Origin: Azophilus sp965221465 | Lineage (GTDB): Bacteria > Pseudomonadota > Gammaproteobacteria > Pseudomonadales > Azotimanducaceae | Length of the DNA: 64,000 bases | Direction: 5' to 3' | Assembly: GCA_965221465.1 (NCBI GenBank) | Contig: OZ244892.1 | Location: 4,154,001 to 4,218,000, forward strand | Shown: positions 1-7,204 of the stretch, one piece after another | Layout: every line of letters begins with the position of its first letter | Numbering within the stretch: the stretch's first letter is position 1 | The notes under the pieces: generated by a model | Databases searched by the model: none | What the model was told of the DNA's origin: nothing | What the model saw: only the letters and a program-made list of their open reading frames with translations | Program-made: the position numbers and the translations under genes

Positions 1-51
1 CGGCGCATGCTGATTGGCCGGGAACTGTTCGAGGCAACCGGCAACGACTGA
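1..51 (+). CDS. 3' end of an unidentified gene (partial)
   Basis: The first frame is open from the window edge and ends in TGA at 49-51, giving 16 residues ending FEATGND. The tail is too short to assign to a family. It is reported only because the frame is open to the edge and the cytochrome gene on the same strand starts 230 bp later behind its own promoter-like sequence. It could equally be non-coding. Confidence 0.25.
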   Translation, partial: RRMLIGRELFEATGND

Positions 52-209
52 CCCCGACATCGGCGCACCTGGCGGCACGAGCGCCCGAAACCTCATATTC
101 GAATTTGCAGATTCAAACACCAATTCTGTCTGCTGCTGCAGACGGGAACCGTGCCGGAAAAGCTGCTGGTACATCCGTCGGCGCGGCAATTTGCGGCAAC
201 TCCAATCAC

Positions 210-248
210 GGGGCTCTTGCTGTCAGCAGCCGCAAGAGCCCCTATAAT
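210..248 (+). promoter_or_regulatory. Putative promoter overlapped by an 11-bp perfect inverted repeat
   Basis: GGGGCTCTTGC at 210-220 is repeated exactly in inverted form at 232-242 with an 11-base loop. Directly after it is a consensus -10 box, TATAAT at 243-248. CTGTCA at 220-225 lies 17 bp upstream and matches four of six -35 positions. The GTG start of the cytochrome gene is 33 bp downstream of the -10 box. No T-run follows the hairpin, so a terminator is less likely than a promoter with an overlapping operator or RNA hairpin. Confidence 0.45.
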
Positions 249-280
249 GCCGCGCTTCACGCCAGACCGGTTACCGAAAC

Positions 281-1243
281 GTGACGCACATTCGCATTCT
301 CGCTGCCATTCTCGCCCTGGCTGTTCCGGGCGCCAATGCCATTCAACCCGCCGCTTCCGCAGACGAGGTTCGCGAGCGCCTGCGCGCTTTCGGCCAGGTG
401 TGCCGTGTCGGGGAACGCTGTCCCGGCCAGTCTGCAGACGCCGCATCGCAGGGTGGCGCTTCGAACTGGACGGTGGTCGACTCGGTCGATGAGCCGCCGG
501 AGCAGGCCGTGACCAGCCGGTGGGCGCTATCCGGCATCCAATGGCCCGAAACTTCCGCCAGCATTGCCTTGTCACCTGGAATGGGCTCCTCGATGCGATT
601 CACGTACCTGAATCTCGACGGCGGGGAGGAGAGCCGCTACGGGGCCTGGATCAATCACTCGATGACGCTCGCGGTCGGGGAGCGGGAGCAGGAATTCCAG
701 GTCAAGCAGCCTGCCAAGGAACCGCAGACGTTGCTGCTGGGGCTTGGACCGTCCCTGTTCGTCCGGCAGGCACTGAAAGACGGGGCGGGCGAGACACTGC
801 GCGTTCGATTGAATTATCGGGATGCCGGCCCCGCAGAGTTCCTTTTTCCGTTGGACGGCGCGGCAGAGTCGCTGCATGCCATCGGTATCCTCGACGAAGC
901 CGCGCTTGCAGCCATGACGCGCGCCGCGGGCGGCGAAACCGAGACGTCTGCCCCTGCCGCCGAAGCGCCGGCCCCCGCTGCACTGACGGCGGGCGCCGGT
1001 CCCCGTTCCGGCCAGCAGATCTACGACACCTTCTGCTTCGCCTGCCATGCCACCGGGGTCTCCGAAGCGCCCCTGTTCGGCAGCCTCGCGGAATGGCAGC
1101 CGCGCATCGACAAGGGCATGGACACCCTGGTCGCGACGTCGTTGACCGGCTTCGACCTGATGCCCCCCATGGGCACCTGCATGACCTGCAGCGAGGACGA
1201 GATGCGGGACGCCATTCAGTACATGATCGACACCGCACAATAG
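281..1243 (+). CDS. Secreted c-type cytochrome (cytochrome c5-like C-terminal domain)
   Basis: This 320-residue protein has a signal peptide (roughly residues 1-20, ending near ANA). A single haem-binding CFACH motif lies at residues 252-256 in a C-terminal domain of about 80 residues resembling the cytochrome c5 family. A methionine-rich MPPMGTCMTCS stretch follows, which could hold the distal Met ligand and a c5-type Cys pair. The N-terminal 220 residues form a separate periplasmic domain with two Cys near residues 41 and 47, linked to the haem domain by an Ala/Pro-rich spacer (about 225-245). The start is GTG at 281. The likely role is periplasmic electron transfer; the partner and the function of the N-terminal domain are unknown. 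The gene is convergent with the comM-like gene, four bases apart. Confidence 0.8.
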   Translation: MTHIRILAAILALAVPGANAIQPAASADEVRERLRAFGQVCRVGERCPGQSADAASQGGASNWTVVDSVDEPPEQAVTSRWALSGIQWPETSASIALSPGMGSSMRFTYLNLDGGEESRYGAWINHSMTLAVGEREQEFQVKQPAKEPQTLLLGLGPSLFVRQALKDGAGETLRVRLNYRDAGPAEFLFPLDGAAESLHAIGILDEAALAAMTRAAGGETETSAPAAEAPAPAALTAGAGPRSGQQIYDTFCFACHATGVSEAPLFGSLAEWQPRIDKGMDTLVATSLTGFDLMPPMGTCMTCSEDEMRDAIQYMIDTAQ

Positions 1244-1246
1244 GGC

Positions 1247-2809
1247 CTATCTCCCCACCATCGACTCCCAGTCGATGGAACGGTAGCTGAGCGCTTCGGC
1301 GGCATGGGCGGCGGTAACGCGGTCCGACCCTTCGAGGTCGCTGACGGTCCAGGCCACCTTGATCGCCTTGTGGTAGCTGCGGGCGGACAACCGGTAACGG
1401 TCGATCGCCTGAGTAAGCAGTGTCTGCGCCGCACTATCCAGGGGCGCACGCTCTGCCGCGAGCGGCCCGCGAAGGTGCCCATTCAGGCAGCATTGACGCT
1501 CGATCTGCCTGGCCCGCGCGTCGGCAACCGCCTCGATCAGCGGCGCCGTGTTGCCGTTTGGCCGGGTTCGGTCTGCGAGCAGTTCCTTCGGTAGATTCGG
1601 CAACCAGATTTGCATGTCGATGCGGTCGAGCAGCGGGCCGGAAACACGCGCCTGATAGGCCTGCACCTGGTGCGGCCGGCAGCGGCAATTGCCCTCGCTG
1701 CAGACGCGTCCGGCCGGACATGGATTCATTGCCGCGATCAGTTGAAAGCGGGCCGGGAACGTCACCCGGTAGTTCGTGCGGGTAATGGTGGCCTGGTGCG
1801 ATTCCAGAGGCTCGCGCAGCAGATTGAGTACGGCCGGGTGGAAGTGCGGCATTTCGTCGAGGAAGAGCACGCCGTGGTGGGACAGCGACGCTTCGCCGGG
1901 TGTGGCGATCTGGCCGCCGCCGATGATGGACGGCGCACTGGCGGAGTGGTGCGGGTCGCGGAAGGGCGCCTGGTCGTAGATGTCCCGCAGCAATCCCGCA
2001 CTGGAATAAACCGCTGCGACTTCGAGCGCCTGGGATTCGGTGAGCCGCGGCAATAGCTCGACAATGCTGCGGGCGAGCATGGTCTTGCCGGTGCCGGGCG
2101 GGCCAACCATGAGGAAGTGGTGTCCGCCGCCGGCAGCGACCTGCATCGCCCGTTTGGCGGTCTCGTGGCCCTTGACCAGACCAAGAATCTCCACACCGGG
2201 GGCCTGTTCGCCGACCGATGGCGAGTGCTCGATGGACCGTACGCCGTTGGGCTGCCGAACCAGGGCGACTGCATCATTCAGGTTACGGCAGGGCGCCAGC
2301 ACATGTGACGCGACCAGTTCGGCCTCGCGTCTGTTGGCTTCCGGGACGATCAGGATCGTTTTCGGGTTTTCCAGCGCGAGCGCCGCGGGCAGAATCCCGC
2401 GGGTGTGGCGCAGGGTGCCGTACAGGCCCAGCTCCGCCAGGAACTCGAAGCGGGAGAGATGCTCCACCGGCACCTGGCCTGAAGCCGCCAGCACGCTGAT
2501 GGCGATGGCCAGGTCGAATCGGGCGCCCTGCTTGGCCAGATCAGCCGGAGCCAGATTCACGACGACGCGCCCGTCCGGAAAACCGAAACCGTTGTTCTCC
2601 AATGCGCTGCGTACCCGGTCCCGGGCTTCGCGCACGGCTGCTTCCGGCAAGCCAACCAGCGTGAACCGGGGCAACCCGCCGCCGATGTGGGTTTCGACGG
2701 TAACCAGCGGCGAGGCCATGCCGATCTGGGCGCGCGAACGCACGGCCACGCCGGCCGGGGCGGCCCCTTCAAGCACGGTAGGCGCCGCGGAGCCGGCCGG
2801 CAGGGTCAA
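1247..2809 (-). CDS. comM: YifB/ComM family Mg-chelatase-like AAA+ ATPase
   Basis: This is a full-length member of the ComM/YifB family, whose characterised relatives are hexameric helicases that aid branch migration of incoming DNA in natural transformation. An N-terminal ChlI-like domain with the family signature GLPEAAVRE comes first. A Walker A motif GPPGTGKT lies at residues 236-243 and a Walker B LFLDE at 315-319. A four-Cys cluster (C364, C370, C375, C377) sits where the family has a probable zinc site. A C-terminal Mg-chelatase domain follows. The TTG start overlaps the ubiK stop, so the genes are probably co-transcribed. Family members usually start just before SRAQ-G, so GTG codons at 2749 or 2743 are plausible alternative starts and the first 20 residues may not be translated. 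Confidence 0.93.
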   Translation of the reverse strand: MTLPAGSAAPTVLEGAAPAGVAVRSRAQIGMASPLVTVETHIGGGLPRFTLVGLPEAAVREARDRVRSALENNGFGFPDGRVVVNLAPADLAKQGARFDLAIAISVLAASGQVPVEHLSRFEFLAELGLYGTLRHTRGILPAALALENPKTILIVPEANRREAELVASHVLAPCRNLNDAVALVRQPNGVRSIEHSPSVGEQAPGVEILGLVKGHETAKRAMQVAAGGGHHFLMVGPPGTGKTMLARSIVELLPRLTESQALEVAAVYSSAGLLRDIYDQAPFRDPHHSASAPSIIGGGQIATPGEASLSHHGVLFLDEMPHFHPAVLNLLREPLESHQATITRTNYRVTFPARFQLIAAMNPCPAGRVCSEGNCRCRPHQVQAYQARVSGPLLDRIDMQIWLPNLPKELLADRTRPNGNTAPLIEAVADARARQIERQCCLNGHLRGPLAAERAPLDSAAQTLLTQAIDRYRLSARSYHKAIKVAWTVSDLEGSDRVTAAHAAEALSYRSIDWESMVGR

Positions 2810-3045
2810 TCGTCCCGCCGCTCGAGCGCCTGGACGCGGCCCGAGAGTTCCTCGACCTGGGTCTGGAGTTCGCGCATTTCCTCGAGGTGATCGTCGAATT
2901 CCTGCTTGGGAACCAGCCGGAATGCCGCCAGGAAATCCGCGACAACCTGCTGTACCTGATCGGCAACGCCAGCCCCGGCCGTACCTTCCAGCAGACGGCC
3001 GATGCGGGCGAAGAGGACATCCAGCGGCGATCTTGATTCGGTCAT
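2806..3045 (-). CDS. ubiK: UbiK/YqiC family ubiquinone-biosynthesis accessory factor
   Basis: This 79-residue protein matches the UbiK (formerly YqiC/BMFP) family in length and pattern. It has an amphipathic N-terminal half, the conserved LVPKQEFD segment near residues 43-50, and a C-terminal heptad-like coiled coil (about 50-76) that mediates trimerisation. In known relatives it assists the late, aerobic steps of ubiquinone synthesis together with UbiJ and binds membranes. It overlaps the start of the comM-like gene by four bases, a neighbourhood common in gammaproteobacteria. An ATG start at 3045 is clear. Confidence 0.88.
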   Translation of the reverse strand: MTESRSPLDVLFARIGRLLEGTAGAGVADQVQQVVADFLAAFRLVPKQEFDDHLEEMRELQTQVEELSGRVQALERRDD

Positions 3046-3373
3046 GATGGGCGCTCCCGGTGCACGAGAGGCATGTTAACCAGTGCCCGAGGCCGGCTCC
3101 ACCGCCGAATTGCCCGTCGGGCCGTGCGAGATCGCCTCGCCGAAAACCCCCGGGTGCGATCGTTCGATGTAGAGGTCGAAGTTCGGGTTTACAGGCAGGT
3201 CAAGTATGCAACCTGGCACCGCCTTCTTGTCGCACTGGGACATCGTCTCGTCGGACTCCGCCGCGGACCGAATATTGCCCTCGGCGCTTTTGCACTCTCA
3301 ATTGGGCAATCCATTCGAGATTCAGGACACTGGGTTAGACTTACGGCGTCTACCGCACCAAAAGAGGTACTTA
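3046..3373. other. Intergenic region between divergent ubiK and the GyrI-like gene
   Basis: This 328-bp stretch separates divergently transcribed genes and should contain promoters for both. No convincing -35/-10 pair, repeat or small gene was found. The only clear site is GAGG at 3364-3367, a ribosome-binding site six bases before the ATG at 3374. Confidence 0.5.
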
Positions 3374-3832
3374 ATGTCCGACATCGACATCGAAACCGTG
3401 GAACTCGAGCCGCAACCGGCGATGGTTGTCTGCCGCAAGGTGCCGTTGGCGGAACTCGGCAGCGTGCTCGGCGACATTCTGCCGCGGGTCCATCGGCACA
3501 TCGTCGAGGCGGGGCAACAACCCGCCGGCATGCCGTTCATGCGTTACTTCAGCATGGACGGCGTTGCCTGCGACATTGCCGCCGGGCTGCCGGTAGCCGA
3601 GCCGATCGACGAAGCCGGCGACATCGAAAACCACCTTCTCCCGGGAGGAACCGCGCTGACAGCCCTGCACGTGGGCGCCTACGAAGATGTGGGCTCCGTC
3701 TGGGGCGCCGTCATGCGGCGTGCCAGCGAGCTTGGTTCCACACGCAGTTTCGGCGGCTGGGACGTCTACGCCAACGATCCCGGCGAGGTCGCGGAGGATG
3801 AGCGGGAAACCCGGGTCTACCAACCGCTTTGA
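3374..3832 (+). CDS. GyrI-like / SOUL-type small-molecule-binding domain protein
   Basis: This 152-residue single-domain protein resembles the GyrI-like domain (the effector-binding domain of AraC/MerR-type regulators, also found alone). The pattern is an N-terminal IETVELEPQPAMVVCRK strand, a central helix, and a C-terminal strand with LHVGAYEDVGSVW and the terminal YxPL. No DNA-binding domain is present. Stand-alone members bind or hydrolyse hydrophobic or cationic small molecules, but the ligand cannot be read from sequence. The ATG at 3374 follows a GAGG ribosome-binding site. The longer open frame upstream from 3206 has no supporting homology. The gene appears monocistronic. Confidence 0.75.
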   Translation: MSDIDIETVELEPQPAMVVCRKVPLAELGSVLGDILPRVHRHIVEAGQQPAGMPFMRYFSMDGVACDIAAGLPVAEPIDEAGDIENHLLPGGTALTALHVGAYEDVGSVWGAVMRRASELGSTRSFGGWDVYANDPGEVAEDERETRVYQPL

Positions 3833-4101
3833 AGCCGGGCGCGAGGGGTCTGCCACACCCGGCATTCACGGGCAAGGTAGTCTGGCGTAGCGCGCTTGCA
3901 CCCGGTCGTTGCTCATCCGCCGGGCTCGGATATGGCCCAAACAGTCAGACTCGCTGGTGAACAGGTTCGGCTAGCATCTCGCGCGATATGCCGGCGCGCA
4001 TTTCTTGCCAAGGGCGGCGACCATCGCGCGTCGAAGAGCAAAAGAAGAACGAAGGCGCGGCCAGCGCAACATGCCATTGGAACAGACCCCGATTGACTGC
4101 A

Positions 4102-6210
4102 ATGAACAAAGCGAAAACGGGCAGCAATCCTCACTTCGAGGGGGGGATTGGCGAGAATCGCGCGCCAGCCGAACCTCCGCTCATGCCCTGGCCCTCGCAG
4201 ATGGCGCTTGCCGGAAGCCGGCTTGCCCCTTCGGGTCTGCACGCCGGCGCAGACTCGGAGCCCGCACTCGTACAGGCGCTGGCGCGCGTGAACGCCATGC
4301 TGTCCCATACGGGCGAGCCGTCACTCCCCATATCGTTCGATGTCGTCGAGCGGAATCCGGGCCTGCCGTCCCTGGCGGACGACGAAAGCTACCGGTTGGA
4401 AATCGCTTCAGACGGCGTGACCGTCAAGGCCCCGACGGTCGCCGGGGCACGGCACGCGTTGACGACCCTCGAGCAACTCGCTGCAGGCTCGGGAACTTTC
4501 CCGATCGGCTCGATCGAGGACCGGCCCAGGTTCCCGTGGCGAGGGCTGATGCTCGATGTTGCCCGGCATTTCGTGAGTCCGGCAGCCTTGCTGCAGGTCG
4601 TCGATGCCATGGCTTTCTTCAAGCTGAACGTCCTGCATCTGCACCTCACCGACGATCAGGGTTTCCGCTTCAGGAGCGACAGCTATCCCAGGCTCGCCAG
4701 CGCAGACAGCTACAGCACGGAGCAATTGCGGGAACTGGTCGGCAGGGCCGCGAGCAAGGGCATCCGCGTGGTCCCGGAACTCGATATGCCCGGTCACGTG
4801 ACGAGTTGGCTCGTGGGCTACCCGGATTGGGCGCCGCCTGGTGCAGTCGAGCCGGGCAGCGACCGGGAAACCGGTAACCGACGGGAGGCAGGCAAGGATG
4901 AAGATGCTCGCCCCGCCGTTGCAGACAGCACACGCTTCGGGCCCCATCCGGCTGTGCTGAACGTGGCGGACCTAGCGGTCTATCGCGCCATTGACACCCT
5001 GTTCGGGGAACTGGCGGAGGTGTTTCCGGACCCATACGTGCACATCGGCGGTGACGAAGTGCTGCCGGGCTGGTGGCAACGGAGCGCCGAGGTCCGCACA
5101 TACATGAATCGCCACGGCCTGGCGGATGCCGTGGAATTGCAGGCGCACTTCAACATGCGGGTGGCGGCGATTGCGGCCCGCCACGGCAGGAAGACCATCG
5201 GCTGGGACGAAGTGCTGAACGGGGGAGCGCCGGCCGGCATGACCGTGCAGGCATGGCGGGGAGCGACGGCCCGGGATCGGGCGCTTGCCGCGGGCCACCC
5301 CTGCATCGAATCGGCCGGCTACTACCTCGATCTCTTCTTCCCCGCTGATGTGCATCACGCCTGGGACCCGCGGGCGCCGCTCGACGAGTTGCTGGCCCGC
5401 GAAGACGCCCTGCTCGAGGACCCGCGATTCGCGCATGTCGCCGAGGGCATGAAGTGGACGCACCAATGGCGCGAGATTCCGCTGACGCCGCAATCCGGCG
5501 AGCATTCGGCAAACGATGGGATGGACGATGTCCTCGGCGGCGAAGCCTGCCTGTGGGCCGAACTCGTGGACGAACGATTGCTGCCGGTTCGGCTATGGTC
5601 GCGAATGCCGGCCGTCGCGGAACGCCTGTGGTCGGAAGCGATACCGGGCGACGACATCTCCGCACGGCTGGAAGCCTCCCTCGACCAACTCGCCGCCGCC
5701 GGTCTGGTTGCGGTGAAACAGACAAGCCGCAGGCTGCTTGTGGAATTCGGCGTGCGGGAATCGCAGCTCGATGCGGTTGAACTGCTGGAACCGGTAAAGT
5801 GGTACGGGCGGCTTCTGGGTGCGGTTGCGCTGCAAGCGCGCATCGAGGGCGCCGAAATGCCGACGGCACGCCCTTATGAAACCGAAACGCCATTGAATCG
5901 CCCCGTAGACGCGCTCCTTCCCGAGAGCTTCGCTGCGCGACGTTTCACCAGTTTGCTGAACGGGCAGGATGGCCCGCTGCGCCAGGAGTGCAAGCGACTG
6001 CTAAAGATCTGCAGAGCCGGGAAACTGGCAGCGGACCTCGAAGGCCCCATGGACAATCTGGCTCAGATACTGACGGTCGTACTCGATGTGCTCGACGGGC
6101 GCATCGGCAGCGAGCCGGCCCTCCACGCCCTGACTCCGGCATCCGAACCCTGCGGCGACTGTATTGTTGCCATCGCCCCCGCGGTGCGGGCCTGGCTGCG
6201 GGCCCGATGA
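4102..6210 (+). CDS. Glycoside hydrolase family 20 beta-N-acetylhexosaminidase
   Basis: This 702-residue enzyme should release terminal N-acetylhexosamine from chito-oligosaccharides or glycans by substrate-assisted catalysis. An N-terminal GH20b-like domain (about residues 30-150) precedes the catalytic barrel, which begins at RPRFPWRGLMLDVARHF. The catalytic Asp-Glu pair is in HIGGDEV at residues 314-320 (D318, E319), and the conserved W-x-E segments follow. The last 200 residues are an all-helical extension of unknown role. No signal peptide is evident, so the enzyme may be cytoplasmic. The start is uncertain: ATG 4102 is chosen, but ATG 4183 (MPWPSQ) and an upstream ATG at 3988 are possible. 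The stop overlaps the next gene's start (ATGA), implying translational coupling. Confidence 0.88.
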   Translation: MNKAKTGSNPHFEGGIGENRAPAEPPLMPWPSQMALAGSRLAPSGLHAGADSEPALVQALARVNAMLSHTGEPSLPISFDVVERNPGLPSLADDESYRLEIASDGVTVKAPTVAGARHALTTLEQLAAGSGTFPIGSIEDRPRFPWRGLMLDVARHFVSPAALLQVVDAMAFFKLNVLHLHLTDDQGFRFRSDSYPRLASADSYSTEQLRELVGRAASKGIRVVPELDMPGHVTSWLVGYPDWAPPGAVEPGSDRETGNRREAGKDEDARPAVADSTRFGPHPAVLNVADLAVYRAIDTLFGELAEVFPDPYVHIGGDEVLPGWWQRSAEVRTYMNRHGLADAVELQAHFNMRVAAIAARHGRKTIGWDEVLNGGAPAGMTVQAWRGATARDRALAAGHPCIESAGYYLDLFFPADVHHAWDPRAPLDELLAREDALLEDPRFAHVAEGMKWTHQWREIPLTPQSGEHSANDGMDDVLGGEACLWAELVDERLLPVRLWSRMPAVAERLWSEAIPGDDISARLEASLDQLAAAGLVAVKQTSRRLLVEFGVRESQLDAVELLEPVKWYGRLLGAVALQARIEGAEMPTARPYETETPLNRPVDALLPESFAARRFTSLLNGQDGPLRQECKRLLKICRAGKLAADLEGPMDNLAQILTVVLDVLDGRIGSEPALHALTPASEPCGDCIVAIAPAVRAWLRAR

Positions 6211-7178
6211 GCCCGGAAGTGGCGCTGTCGTCCGCCTGGCATCTCGACGCAAAGGTGCAACCGCTCGGCGGCGGAATCATCAACGACACCTTCCTGGTCG
6301 AAGGCGCCGAAGACAAGCTGGTGCTGCAGCGAATCAACCGCATCGTCTTCCAGGATCTGGAATTGCTCATGGACAACGTCGCCCGGGTCTCGGCACACCT
6401 CGGCGCCAGACGACCCGGATGGACGGCGTCGCTGGTACCGACCGCAGCGGGGGATTCGTTTGCCCGCGCCGGCGACGAGGGGTGGCGCCTGTGGACCTGG
6501 CTGCCCGGCGCCGGTGCCCTGCAAGTCGTCGAGACCGACCGGCAGGCCCAGGTCGCAGGACGCGGATTCGGGCAGACCTACCACTGGTTGCAGAGCCTCC
6601 CGGGCCCGAGGCTCGAGGACAGCATCCCGGGTTTCCTGCAACTCGACCGCTACCTGGCCGAATTCGACCGCTCGACGGGCGCCCCCGCGGACCTCGCCCG
6701 GGGCGTGGATGCCAGACGAGAACTTGCTGCCCGGTTCCGCAGTCGTACCGGGTACATCCACGGCGACTGCCGGGTCGAGCACCTGGTTCTCGACAATGCC
6801 GGAGAACCCGCCGGCGTTATCGACCTGGATACGGTCATGTGGGGCAACTGGGCGTGGGAATTCGGCGACCTGGTACGGTCGATGTCCGGTGAGCAACCCC
6901 TGGCTTCGCGTTTCGGAGCAGCCGCGCGAGGTTATCTCGACGAAGCCAGGGTGACTGCAACCGCCGAAGAACTGGTTCTAGCGCCACGCTACACCACCTT
7001 CATGCTCGCGGTCCGGTTCCTGACCGATCATCTGCAGGGCGACCGCTATTTCAAGGTCGCGAAACGCGGCGAAAACCTGTCGCGTGCAAAGGCCCAGTTC
7101 CGCCTGCTCGAAGCCATGGAGTCGATGGAAGGCGAAATGCTGGAACAAGCCCGAATCGTGCTCGACGACCCGCGATGA
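6207..7178 (+). CDS. APH-fold phosphotransferase, likely sugar (N-acetylhexosamine) kinase
   Basis: This 323-residue protein has the aminoglycoside phosphotransferase/choline kinase fold. The N-terminal lobe shows GGGIINDTFLVE followed by VLQRIN, and the catalytic loop is YIHGDCRVEH with the DFG-like VIDLDTV downstream. The Asn usual in HGDxxxxN is replaced by His, although the catalytic Asp is kept. Its ATG overlaps the stop of the GH20 gene, so the two are almost certainly co-translated. By analogy with NahK-type N-acetylhexosamine kinases, it probably phosphorylates the sugar released by the hexosaminidase. That role rests on context; the fold is well supported. Confidence 0.75.
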   Translation: MSPEVALSSAWHLDAKVQPLGGGIINDTFLVEGAEDKLVLQRINRIVFQDLELLMDNVARVSAHLGARRPGWTASLVPTAAGDSFARAGDEGWRLWTWLPGAGALQVVETDRQAQVAGRGFGQTYHWLQSLPGPRLEDSIPGFLQLDRYLAEFDRSTGAPADLARGVDARRELAARFRSRTGYIHGDCRVEHLVLDNAGEPAGVIDLDTVMWGNWAWEFGDLVRSMSGEQPLASRFGAAARGYLDEARVTATAEELVLAPRYTTFMLAVRFLTDHLQGDRYFKVAKRGENLSRAKAQFRLLEAMESMEGEMLEQARIVLDDPR

Positions 7179-7204
7179 GCCGCCCCTGGCGATCGTCCCG
7201 CCAA

